Positions 1 to 7,605 of a stretch of 17,051 nt of DNA are shown here, piece by piece. The stretch is from contig JAUXDG010000032.1 of assembly GCA_030618475.1 (NCBI GenBank), forward strand, positions 1 to 17,051, given 5' to 3'. The notes beneath the pieces were generated by a model that was given only the letters and a program-made list of their open reading frames with translations, ran no database searches and was not told the DNA's origin. The stretch's first letter is position 1. Each line of letters begins with the position of its first letter. Made by a program: the position numbers and the translations under genes. The DNA is from Gammaproteobacteria bacterium. GTDB taxonomy: Bacteria > Pseudomonadota > Gammaproteobacteria > DSM-19610.

Positions 1-2465
1 TCGGGCCAATGGTGTTTGGGATAGCGGCCCTTGAGTTCTTTCTTCACCTCATGATAGCTGCCCTGCCAGAAGGCGGCGAGATCCTGCGTTATCTGCACGG
101 GCCGGCGTGCCGGTGACAGCAGGTGCAACAATACGGCAACCCGACCGCCGGCAACGCGCGGTGTATCGCTGAGACCGAACATTTCCTGCAGGCGTACCGC
201 GAGCACCGGTGTTTCATGGCTGTAATCGATACGAACCCTGGTGCCGCTGGGCACGGTCAGATGGGTAGGTGCCAGTTCATCGAGCTGTTTCTGTTTCACC
301 CAGGGCAGTTGTGCCAGTAGCACGGCGCGCAGTTCCAGCCGTTTCAGGTGTGCCAGACGAGTCATGCCGTGCAGATACGGTGACAAGCAGTCATCCAGGC
401 TGGACATGAGTCTGGCATCACTGACATCGGGCCAGTCGTGCGGTGCCAGGCGATGCAAAAAACCGATTCTGGCCTGCAGCTGGCGCGCAGCGTCACTCCA
501 TGGCAGACAGGCCGGCGCATGGCGGCGTATGCCATCGAGCATGGCAGACTGCACTGCCTCTGGATCAGCATCCGGCCAGGCGTCGTCCCGCAGCACCAGC
601 TCACCCAGCCGCTGCTGACGGCGTGCCCGTACGCACTGTTCCCGTTCGTCCCAGCTCACGAACGACTGTTCGTGGATAAGGTCGCCGTGATACTCCAGCA
701 GGTGCTCGCGATGCATGCCGGCGGCAAGAAATATGCGCGCCTCGCCCTTGCCATCAAGATTGGCGGCGACGAGAGTGTCAGCGGCGGCCAATGGTTCCGC
801 TTCACCAAACACGGCGCCATGGCCGTTGCTCAGTAAAAAGCGGTTATCCGAACCCTGGCGGCGCTGTGCGATGCGATCGGGATAGGCGAATGCCAACAGC
901 ACACCGGCCATGGGCAGATCCGCATGATCCGCTGGTGATGCGTCGCAATGAAGCTGACGCTGCCATTGGCGCGCCGTATCACGGATCTGCCTGAGCAGGC
1001 CACGATTGGCATCACGGGCTTCTCCGATGCCACGCAACAGCTCCAGGCGCAGGACGATATCCGCATCGTGCGGCTGCGCACCGCGCAGCGGGTCGCGTTC
1101 ACCCAGCAGCGCCGCCAGTTCGCAGGCCAGGCTGCCGTAGCCCAGTTCCCTGCCACGCAGCATCATGTGAGCCAGACGCGGGTGCGCGCCCAGTTGCAAC
1201 ATGGCACGACCCTGCGCCGTGAGGCGGGCTGCCTCATCCAGTCCGCCCAGTTTCCGCAACAGATCCGTCGCCTGTGCGATGTGAGCTGGTGGCGGCACAT
1301 CCAGCCACTCAAGTTGTGAGACATCGCGCACCCCCCAGTGCGCCAGTTCCAGAACCAGCGCTGTCAAATCGGCTTGCAGAATCTCCGGCGGGCTGTGCGC
1401 CAGCAGATGCAGGTGCTCCGGCCATAAGCGGTAACACACTCCGGCTTGCAGGCGGCCGGCGCGGCCGCAACGTTGATCGGCCGCCGCCTGTGACACCGGC
1501 AGCGTCACCAGACGGGTCAGACCGCTGTTCGGATCAAAGCGCTGCAGTCGCATCAAACCCGCATCGATCACCACGCGAATGCCTTCGATGGTCAGACTGG
1601 TCTCGGCGATGGCGGTGGCCAACACCACTTTGCGTTTTCCCTCGGTCGCGGGCTGGATGGCGGTATCCTGAGCCAGCGCATCGAGTTGGCCGTGCAAAGG
1701 GGCGAGGATAACATCGTCACCTGGGTCCGCCGACCTCAGCGCCGCATGCAGCTGGCGGATCTCGCCCACACCGGGCAGGAAAACCAGTACACTGCCGGCC
1801 TCCTCACGCAACACAGTCAACACCGCCCGCAGCACATCCTCTGCAAAAGCCCGGCGCTGGCGCGCAAACTGCGTACGGGTTGGCCGGTAGCGGGTGTCCA
1901 CCGGATAAATGCGGCCCTCGCTGGTGAGGATCGGTGCGTCGCCGAGCAGTCGCGCCAGCGCAGCACCATCGAGAGTTGCGGACATTGCGACAAGGCGCAG
2001 ATCCTCACGCAAGGCAGCCTGGCTGTCCAGGCACAATGCCAGACCGAGGTCGGCCTGCAGACTGCGCTCGTGGAATTCGTCGAACAGTACCAGGCCAACC
2101 GCATCGAGCGCCGGGTCTTCCTGCAACAGTCGCGTCAGCACACCCTCGGTGATAACTTCAATGCGCGTCGACGCTCCAACCCTGGTATCCAGCCGAACAC
2201 GATACCCCACCGTCTCACCAACTTGCTCTCCCAGGCAGTGCGCCATGAAGCGCGCAGCGGCGCGCGCCGCCAGGCGCCGCGGTTCCAGCATGACGATCTT
2301 TTTATTGCGCAGCCATTCAGCATCCAGCAGAGCCAGCGGTACACGCGTGGTCTTACCGGCACCGGGCGGCGCCTGTAACACCGCGTTGCGGTGACTGGCG
2401 AGGGTGTGCCGCAAATCCGGCAGCACAGTGTCGATCGGGAGTGAGGATGCGATTTTCAAATGCAC
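1..2465 (-). CDS. hrpB: ATP-dependent helicase HrpB, DEAH-box family (3' end cut by window edge)
   Basis: A continuous minus-strand frame of 821 codons runs off the left edge. Seen: Walker A APPGAGKTT at about residues 32-40, DEFH box (motif II) at 129-132, SATL (motif III) at 162-165, and motif VI as QRCGRAGR further on. The visible end, GRYPKHHWP, matches my memory of the E. coli HrpB tail, so only about 20 residues should be missing. HrpB is a bacterial DEAH/RHA-type helicase; its cellular substrate is poorly established. The GTG at 2465-2463 directly follows the TGA of the upstream phosphoesterase gene with no spacer, and the residues that follow (KIASSLPIDTVLPDL) align with the normal HrpB start. 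A TTG two codons later is an alternative start. The ribosome site (GAAAG) is weak, so translation is probably coupled to the upstream gene. Confidence 0.96.
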   Translation of the reverse strand, partial: MHLKIASSLPIDTVLPDLRHTLASHRNAVLQAPPGAGKTTRVPLALLDAEWLRNKKIVMLEPRRLAARAAARFMAHCLGEQVGETVGYRVRLDTRVGASTRIEVITEGVLTRLLQEDPALDAVGLVLFDEFHERSLQADLGLALCLDSQAALREDLRLVAMSATLDGAALARLLGDAPILTSEGRIYPVDTRYRPTRTQFARQRRAFAEDVLRAVLTVLREEAGSVLVFLPGVGEIRQLHAALRSADPGDDVILAPLHGQLDALAQDTAIQPATEGKRKVVLATAIAETSLTIEGIRVVIDAGLMRLQRFDPNSGLTRLVTLPVSQAAADQRCGRAGRLQAGVCYRLWPEHLHLLAHSPPEILQADLTALVLELAHWGVRDVSQLEWLDVPPPAHIAQATDLLRKLGGLDEAARLTAQGRAMLQLGAHPRLAHMMLRGRELGYGSLACELAALLGERDPLRGAQPHDADIVLRLELLRGIGEARDANRGLLRQIRDTARQWQRQLHCDASPADHADLPMAGVLLAFAYPDRIAQRRQGSDNRFLLSNGHGAVFGEAEPLAAADTLVAANLDGKGEARIFLAAGMHREHLLEYHGDLIHEQSFVSWDEREQCVRARRQQRLGELVLRDDAWPDADPEAVQSAMLDGIRRHAPACLPWSDAARQLQARIGFLHRLAPHDWPDVSDARLMSSLDDCLSPYLHGMTRLAHLKRLELRAVLLAQLPWVKQKQLDELAPTHLTVPSGTRVRIDYSHETPVLAVRLQEMFGLSDTPRVAGGRVAVLLHLLSPARRPVQITQDLAAFWQGSYHEVKKELKGRYPKHHWP

Positions 2466-3104
2466 TCAGGTTCTTTCGATTTTAGCGATCTGGTTTGTTC
2501 CCCAATTCCAGCTTTTCACCACCTTTTTATCGGACAAAGGCAACACCTGGAATGCCAAGCCGGGAAGTTCCAATATGGCACAGCTATGGTTGAATTTTGT
2601 GCTGCCTGGATTGATGACCAGCGTATTGGCCAGGCGCTCGGCAAAAACCTGATGCGTATGCCCGACCACCAGAACGTCATACTCAAATCCCTGTAAACGT
2701 TCGCTCCACTCCTGTTTGCGGTCCGGCAGAATCCCCCCCCGTTCATCCAGTAACTTGATGCCTTCCAAATATGAGCGTGGCGGGCTCGCATGAACCATGT
2801 ACAGTTTCTTCCCCTCAATCGTCAACTCCAGCACAGAAGGCAGATTGCTGAAAAATGTACGGGTTCGGGTTTCCGGCTTATCGGCGGAATCCTCCACATA
2901 CCATAAATCGTGGTTACCTGTAATCGCTCTACAGTCACCTTCAATGAGCAGATCAAGCGTTTGTTCCAGCTCGTCACCGTAGCCGGCGATATCGCCTGCA
3001 CAGAAAATACGGTCCACCCGCGCCGCCCTGAACAGCGACAAGGCCTCTGCAACGGGCGCAGCAGTGGCATGAGGATCGCTGATCAGGCCGATTCTGGTAG
3101 GCAC
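2466..3104 (-). CDS. Calcineurin-like metallophosphoesterase (YfcE/MJ0936-like)
   Basis: This is a single-domain phosphoesterase of about 212 residues. The dinuclear-metal motifs appear in the family order: SDPH (D10, H12), GD (D38), GNHD (64-66), VHASPP (H105) and GHTH (148-151), followed by the usual INPGS near the end. The family hydrolyses phosphomonoesters or diesters; the substrate cannot be read from sequence. The frame extends two codons further, to a GTG at 3110, but the AGAGG element at 3111-3115 touches that codon. It sits 6 nt from the GTG at 3104, so I chose that start. The TGA stop abuts the hrpB GTG, suggesting a two-gene transcript. The next gene upstream, ppnN, is separated by a 262-bp repeat-bearing gap. 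Confidence 0.92.
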   Translation of the reverse strand: MPTRIGLISDPHATAAPVAEALSLFRAARVDRIFCAGDIAGYGDELEQTLDLLIEGDCRAITGNHDLWYVEDSADKPETRTRTFFSNLPSVLELTIEGKKLYMVHASPPRSYLEGIKLLDERGGILPDRKQEWSERLQGFEYDVLVVGHTHQVFAERLANTLVINPGSTKFNHSCAILELPGLAFQVLPLSDKKVVKSWNWGTNQIAKIERT

Positions 3105-3130
3105 ATTCACCCTCTGCTCAGACTATAAAC

Positions 3131-3163
3131 TGTAGGAGCGCCGGCCTTCGGCGCGATATCGCG
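3131..3163. repeat. Single REP-like palindrome
   Basis: Begins with TGTAGGAG and contains a hairpin, GCGCCG / CGGCGC, with a GCCTT loop at 3138-3154. The GTAGG head followed by a GC palindrome is typical of the REP elements found between genes in pseudomonads and xanthomonads. The head resembles that of the REP pair about 85 bp to the right. Confidence 0.6.
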
Positions 3164-3179
3164 GAAGTTAGCCGGTATA

Positions 3180-3342
3180 CGTTAGTAACACCTGAATCCG
3201 TGACTTCATAGCTATGCCTGTGATTTGCCAACGATTGCTGTTCCACTGTAGGTGCGAATTCATTCGCATTGCAAGCGTCTGACTGTCCGAATAAATTCGG
3301 ACCTACATGGCGCTGAAGTTACGGATTCAGGTAACAGTAACG
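3180..3342. repeat. Large inverted repeat flanking the REPIN-like element
   Basis: The left arm, 3180-3212, and the reverse complement of the right arm, 3310-3342, align without gaps over 33 bp at roughly 26 identities. The shared core is ACCTGAATCCGT followed by ACTTCA. The arms lie outside the REP pair and are unlike it in sequence. The whole 163-bp unit could fold into one long structure, and may be a non-autonomous mobile element or two independent insertions. No protein-coding signal is seen in it. Confidence 0.6.
3247..3307. repeat. REPIN-like inverted REP pair
   Basis: Starts with TGTAGGT and ends with its reverse complement ACCTACA. Each half carries its own small palindrome: TGCGAATTCATTCGCA on the left and TCCGAATAAATTCGGA on the right. 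The arrangement is that of a REP doublet (REPIN), an element class mobilised in trans by RAYT transposases. No RAYT gene is in this window. It lies downstream of ppnN and upstream of the phosphoesterase gene, where it could also serve as a 3'-end structure. Confidence 0.7.
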
Positions 3343-3366
3343 GGCGTTAATCCCTGTCAGAACTTC

Positions 3367-4737
3367 CTATTTAATGATGCGGTAACAGGGGACGTATTCC
3401 TTGCCCGCCAGTTTCATGCGGTGCTGTGCCGCAAACGAGGTCAACAGCGAATCCATCGGTCCCATGATGCTCGCGTCGCCTTGAATTTCGAAGTGACCAA
3501 ACTGCTCAATGGCACGAATCCCCTCATCCTTTACATTGCCGGCAACAACACCCGAGAAAACTCGGCGCAGATTTGCGGCAAGTAAGTGACGCGGCTGATT
3601 CTCGTGCAACTCGATATTTCGCATGTTTTCATGCGTGGGGATGAACGGTTTTTGAAATTCCGCGTCGATCTTCAGCAACCAGTTGAAATAGTACGCATCA
3701 TCCCTGTCTTTGCGGAACTGGCGCACCTGTTTGACAGCGGATTGCACTTCGTGGGCCACGCGGACCGGATCATCGACAATGATCTTGTAACGCTGTTGCG
3801 CCTCCGGACCGAGGGTGTTGGCGATGAACTGATTGATCTGTTTGAAGTAGTCCTGTGCACTCTGCGGGCCGGTAAATACCAGCGGGAAGGGAATATCCGC
3901 ATTATCCGGATGCAGCAGGATACCGAGAATATAAAGAATCTCCTCCGTCGTCCCTACGCCACCGGGAAATACCACAATGCCATGACCGGTACGGACGAAG
4001 GCTTCCAGACGCTTTTCGATATCCGGAAGAATGACGAGATCGTTGACAATCGGATTGGGCGACTCAGCGGCGATAATGCCGGGTTCCGTGATACCGAGGT
4101 ACTGACCGCTACTGATCCGCTGCTTGGCGTGTCCGATGGTGGCCCCTTTCATCGGCCCCTTCATTGCACCCGGGCCACAACCGGTACAGATGTCCAGGCC
4201 GCGCAGCCCCATCTGGTAACCGACCTCCTTGGTGTAATCATATTCAGAGCGTGTAATCGAATGCCCGCCCCAGCACACCACCAGATTCGGATTGGTCATC
4301 GGACGCAGAATGCCAGCATTGCGCAGGATGTGAAATACCGCGTTGGTAATGCCAACGGAACTGTCCAGATCAAAATTCGGCGTGTTATTGATCTCGTCGC
4401 TGACATAGATAACATCGCGCAGAACGGCGAACAGGTGCTCTCTGATGCCCTTTATCATACTGCCATCCACGAAGGCGTTGGACGGCGCGCCCTTGACCTC
4501 CAGCTTGATACCACGCTCTTCCTGGACGACACGGATGTCGAAAGACTGGTAGCGTTCCAGAAGTTCCTTGCCGTCATCCATATAACTGCCACTGTTGAGC
4601 ACTGCGAGCGAGCAATTGCGGAACAGCGTGTATAAGCCGCCCTGGCTGGTATCGAGCAGTTTATTCACTTCGAGCCTGGACAGAACGTCCAGACTCCCTT
4701 CCGGGGATATTCGTGCATTGATTACATCATCATTCAT
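3367..4737 (-). CDS. ppnN: Pyrimidine/purine nucleotide 5'-monophosphate nucleosidase PpnN (YgdH)
   Basis: The 456-residue product matches E. coli PpnN (454 aa) along its whole length by eye. PpnN cleaves nucleoside monophosphates to base and ribose 5-phosphate and is controlled by (p)ppGpp in E. coli. Seen: the start region ISPEGSLDVLSRLEVNKLL, VCWGGHS at 154-160, CTGCGPGAMKGPMKGA at about 184-199, and the LOG-family motif PGGVGTTEE at 258-266. The frame is open for 47 more codons upstream, but that stretch is the dsbB gene read in another frame. The ATG at 4737 begins the conserved protein. It overlaps the dsbB TGA as ATGA. An AGGA element lies about 13 nt upstream, rather far, which again favours coupling. 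Confidence 0.96.
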   Translation of the reverse strand: MNDDVINARISPEGSLDVLSRLEVNKLLDTSQGGLYTLFRNCSLAVLNSGSYMDDGKELLERYQSFDIRVVQEERGIKLEVKGAPSNAFVDGSMIKGIREHLFAVLRDVIYVSDEINNTPNFDLDSSVGITNAVFHILRNAGILRPMTNPNLVVCWGGHSITRSEYDYTKEVGYQMGLRGLDICTGCGPGAMKGPMKGATIGHAKQRISSGQYLGITEPGIIAAESPNPIVNDLVILPDIEKRLEAFVRTGHGIVVFPGGVGTTEEILYILGILLHPDNADIPFPLVFTGPQSAQDYFKQINQFIANTLGPEAQQRYKIIVDDPVRVAHEVQSAVKQVRQFRKDRDDAYYFNWLLKIDAEFQKPFIPTHENMRNIELHENQPRHLLAANLRRVFSGVVAGNVKDEGIRAIEQFGHFEIQGDASIMGPMDSLLTSFAAQHRMKLAGKEYVPCYRIIK

Positions 4738-5255
4738 AGCTGTACTGTTTTCCTGCCAAACAAAGTCGCCAATGTCAGAGTGACACTGACCAGCAGCATG
4801 CCAGCAGAGAACACCACCAGGACTTCGGCCATGGTAATACCAGGCAACAGCTCCGGTGTATAGCCACAAGGCTCCCATACTTTAAACAGCTTGGGAAACC
4901 ATACATCCAGCGCAAACCAGCCGGGCAAACCGGAGTCCATACCACAGCTGCCTTCCACAGTACCTCGCTCTGTGCCCAGCAGCATCCAGGCGCGCTCCAG
5001 CAGACCGACCATTATCACCGTGTTAAGCACATGGGCCATGACGAGTAAAGGCCAGGATCGGCGCACAAATAGCGCCAGCAGGCCAAGCAGGATAAAACCC
5101 GACACCCAGATTCGAACATGAATACAGAGCACACAAGGCAAGTACTCCAGCACGTACTGGTAGGTCAATGCCAAACCCTCCATGGACAGGCCCAGCACCA
5201 CCATGGCCAGCCAGTACCAGGCACTACTGCCAATAGTTTCCAGTTTACTCAGCAT
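4734..5255 (-). CDS. dsbB: Disulfide bond formation protein DsbB
   Basis: This is an inner-membrane quinone reductase that reoxidises periplasmic DsbA. The product has 173 residues, with hydrophobic segments expected for four membrane helices. With the ATG at 5255 as residue 1, the essential cysteines are C41 and C44 (CVLC) in the first periplasmic loop and C104 and C130 in the second, the same numbers as in E. coli DsbB; R48, important for quinone binding there, is also present. CGGAG at 5263-5267 is 7 nt before this ATG. A TTG two codons upstream is in frame but poorly placed. No DsbA gene is adjacent. The stop overlaps the ppnN start, and the CLC gene upstream on the same strand ends 78 bp away, so a three-gene transcript is possible. 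Confidence 0.94.
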   Translation of the reverse strand: MLSKLETIGSSAWYWLAMVVLGLSMEGLALTYQYVLEYLPCVLCIHVRIWVSGFILLGLLALFVRRSWPLLVMAHVLNTVIMVGLLERAWMLLGTERGTVEGSCGMDSGLPGWFALDVWFPKLFKVWEPCGYTPELLPGITMAEVLVVFSAGMLLVSVTLTLATLFGRKTVQL

Positions 5256-5333
5256 GCACAAACTCCGTTTCTGATGAAAAAGAAATAATAAGGGGCTTCA
5301 CTTCGATTAGCGAGTGCATTGCCACCCTGTTAC

Positions 5334-7091
5334 TTAATAACGGTAGCTGCTTTCAATATCTTCAGGGGTTAATACCCCAAGCACCCGCGGGATTCCCGGC
5401 ACCGTCTGGCTGATCACATACAGAGCTTCGGCACCGCTTTCTGTTAACTTGTCCTGCGCTTCCTGCAAGGTCGCCCCCATATCGACCGCTGTGGTGTGCA
5501 GGCGTTCACCGGGGAGGTCTATCAGATCATAGCTTTCCTCATCTGGCAGTTCCTTGCGAGCCCGGACCAGATCAACCGCCGCCAGCAGCAGGTCCGCTTG
5601 CCCGCTTCCACGTACCAGGATCCATAACGGTTGTTCGGCGAGTGCTTTATCGGCCTCAGCTGGCGTTACCAGCCGGGCCAATACCGCCAGCCGACGGTTC
5701 ATGACACTCGCCACACCGATACGGCGCAGGGATTGCGCCATCGGATCGCTACGGTAATCAAGGCCCCGTGCACGCAGCAAGCCCTGGAAAAGCGACTCGC
5801 GGCGACCGATACGACCAGCGGTGATGGTCGCGGCAACCACCGCCAGCATGCCGGGCAAAATGAAGTTTGGCTCGCCGGTCAGCTCCAGAATAGCGATCAG
5901 GCCCGCCAGCGGCGCCTGCATGGTACCGGCCATCATGGCCCCCATGCCTATCATGGCGTACAAGCCGAACGATGTAACATCATTAATACCCAGCATGGCA
6001 CCGACAGCACTCAGCAGACCACCCGCAGCGGCGCCGATAAACAGCATCGGCCCGATGATTCCACCGGGCAGACCAAGACCGATGCCGCCGGTGGTCGCGA
6101 TTATTTTCACCCCGAGAATGACCAACAACAACATAAACGCGGGTTCGCCGCGAAGAATGCGGTCGACGGTGTCGTCGCCAATTCCCATCACTTCGGGCAC
6201 CATCGCCCCGCACAATCCGACCAATAACCCGGCAACAACCGGACGCAACCAGCTCGGCAGTTTTTGACCCTGCACCGAGACCCATTGAAACAGCCCGTTA
6301 AACCCGGCAGCCAGAAGACCGATGAGGATGCCGCACACCAGAATATAGGGCAGTTCATACAGTGCGCCCAGCGACAGAGACGGAACATTGTAGGCCAGAT
6401 CACTTCCAAACACGGCCCGCGTCAGTGTCGTAGCGCTTACCGTGGCCAGAATAACCGGTGCAAAACCGGCGACGGTGTACTCCATCAACAGCACTTCCAT
6501 GGCAAACGCCGCCCCCGCCAAAGGGGTATTAAACGACGCCGCGATACCCGCTGCCGCGCCACAGGCCGCCAGTACCCGCAGACTGTTATTGGGCAGCTTG
6601 AAAGCCTGTGCCGGCAGGTTGCTGCTGGCGGCACCAAGGTGGGCACTTGGCCCTTCCCGACCGACCGAGTGGCCGGCTACGATGCTGATGGCGCCGCCGA
6701 TAAACTGCACCACCGCATTGCGCCAGGGCAAGCGGCCCTGATGATGCGCCAGACGTTCGAGCATATGTAACAGCCCGACACTGTGCGCGCCCTCAGGCGT
6801 CAGGCGAAACAACAGTCCGATCAATAATCCACCGGCGAGCGCCGCACCGATCCGCCAGGCGGCTGACATCGCTTCAAAGTCTTCAGCCACATCGATGGGA
6901 AGTAAAGCAAGCTGCAGGTAATCGGCCAGAAGACGGAAGGCAATGATAGTCAATGCCGCCAAGGTACCGGCAATCAGCCCCAGAATGGAAAGCGGCAAAA
7001 TGGCGTCGGCGCTGGAAAGCTGTAAACGGAAATTTTCCAGCCAACGCTGGATACTATGAGACAGGTTTGGCAACCGCGAGCGACGGGGCAT
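5334..7091 (-). CDS. CLC-family anion channel/transporter with C-terminal CBS region
   Basis: The 585-residue product has a CLC membrane domain at about residues 28-440 and a cytoplasmic tail resembling a CBS pair at about 455-580. The selectivity motif GREGP (144-148) keeps the gating glutamate (E146). GSGIP is represented by HSVGL (103-107) and GIFAP by GGIIGP (343-348). By my alignment to EcClC, the internal proton glutamate (E203) is V200 (AMEV) and the central tyrosine (Y445) is F435 (ESLF). Loss of the internal glutamate occurs in channel members and in some prokaryotic branches, so the label H+/Cl- antiporter is not safe. The ATG at 7091 has no clear ribosome site. The 514 bp upstream are shared with the divergent prkA gene. 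Confidence 0.93.
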   Translation of the reverse strand: MPRRSRLPNLSHSIQRWLENFRLQLSSADAILPLSILGLIAGTLAALTIIAFRLLADYLQLALLPIDVAEDFEAMSAAWRIGAALAGGLLIGLLFRLTPEGAHSVGLLHMLERLAHHQGRLPWRNAVVQFIGGAISIVAGHSVGREGPSAHLGAASSNLPAQAFKLPNNSLRVLAACGAAAGIAASFNTPLAGAAFAMEVLLMEYTVAGFAPVILATVSATTLTRAVFGSDLAYNVPSLSLGALYELPYILVCGILIGLLAAGFNGLFQWVSVQGQKLPSWLRPVVAGLLVGLCGAMVPEVMGIGDDTVDRILRGEPAFMLLLVILGVKIIATTGGIGLGLPGGIIGPMLFIGAAAGGLLSAVGAMLGINDVTSFGLYAMIGMGAMMAGTMQAPLAGLIAILELTGEPNFILPGMLAVVAATITAGRIGRRESLFQGLLRARGLDYRSDPMAQSLRRIGVASVMNRRLAVLARLVTPAEADKALAEQPLWILVRGSGQADLLLAAVDLVRARKELPDEESYDLIDLPGERLHTTAVDMGATLQEAQDKLTESGAEALYVISQTVPGIPRVLGVLTPEDIESSYRY

Positions 7092-7157
7092 AGGGATACG
7101 GATGATTTATTCTCTTTGACTTTACACCCGCAATAATCCGGGTACCGCATGACTGTA

Positions 7158-7169
7158 GCAGTATACTGC
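7158..7169. promoter_or_regulatory. Perfect 12-bp palindrome, possible operator
   Basis: GCAGTATACTGC lies 67 bp upstream of the CLC gene start and contains TATACT on either strand. It could be a repressor site or overlap a promoter. No matching consensus is recognised, and a 12-bp palindrome can arise by chance. Confidence 0.3.
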
Positions 7170-7275
7170 AAACTTAAGCAGCTTCCGATTAATTCCGGGG
7201 CGAATGGTTGACGCTGGCTGAGCGTGGGCGCCTCCTTTTGGATGCTGGCCCGGCGGAGCACAGCCCTCGATGCAC

Positions 7276-7294
7276 TGTTCGAATTCACCGAACA
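7276..7294. promoter_or_regulatory. Dyad TGTTCG-N7-CGAACA, possible activator or repressor site
   Basis: This is a perfect 6-bp inverted repeat with a 7-bp spacer, about 170-190 bp upstream of the sigma-54 promoter. That distance suits an enhancer-type site for an RpoN-dependent activator, but the sequence is not one I can assign. Confidence 0.3.
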
Positions 7295-7463
7295 CTTTTC
7301 CAAAGGATGTTGCCTCATGCTTCCACATCCGTCCCAAAGTGCCGTAACCCGACACCAAACTGACACTAATTTGACGCTGCATACTCATCTGAGGAACCGG
7401 CAGACCCGCGCAATGCCGCATGTTTTCTGAATTAACAAAGAATATTAAGTTTATCCCTTAATC

Positions 7464-7479
7464 TGGCATAACGTTTGCT
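7464..7479 (+). promoter_or_regulatory. Sigma-54 (RpoN) -24/-12 promoter for the prkA-yeaH-spoVR operon
   Basis: TGGCAT-N5-TTGCT matches the RpoN consensus TGGCAC-N5-TTGCW, with the invariant GG and GC exactly 10 bp apart. The predicted transcript start is near 7490, leaving a leader of about 115 nt. In E. coli, yeaGH is transcribed from an NtrC/RpoN-dependent promoter under nitrogen starvation, so position and gene agree. Confidence 0.8.
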
Positions 7480-7605
7480 ATCAAGTTCATGTGTAGTCGT
7501 CCAGATGTCAGTCTTGTCAAGCAATAAAAACAAGAACGCGGACGCAAGACAAGTCGTCGTGGATGGCCCGAGTTTGATGACGGATCATAAAGGAGCGGCC
7601 GTGCC

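Larger units (their letters stand above)
7092..7605. other. 514-bp divergent intergenic region between the CLC gene and prkA
   Basis: No convincing gene lies here; the short open frames have no recognisable protein or ribosome site. The region holds a 12-bp palindrome (7158-7169), a second dyad (7276-7294), an AT-rich stretch (about 7430-7462), a sigma-54 promoter (7464-7479) and a leader of about 115 nt before prkA. RpoN promoters need an upstream activator, and there is ample room for its sites, but I see no clear NtrC-type TGCACC/GGTGCA pair. Confidence 0.6.

Noticed and set aside
1686..2394. Long plus-strand open frames (230 and 161 codons) opposite hrpB
   Set aside because: They are antisense to the clearly coding hrpB frame, are rich in Arg/Gln/Ser or His, and resemble no protein family.
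3586..4635. Plus-strand open frame of 349 codons
   Set aside because: It lies wholly antisense to ppnN, whose protein is conserved along its length; the frame is a codon-bias shadow.
5631..6770. Several plus-strand open frames of 148-198 codons
   Set aside because: All are antisense to the CLC gene, with His/Gln/Thr- or Met/Pro-rich low-quality translations.
7158..7169. The palindrome GCAGTATACTGC as a LexA (SOS) box
   Set aside because: It does not fit CTGT-N8-ACAG with proper spacing, and the flanking genes are not SOS functions.
7224..7430. 68-codon open frame in the CLC-prkA gap
   Set aside because: No ribosome site, no recognisable domain and odd composition; kept as non-coding.
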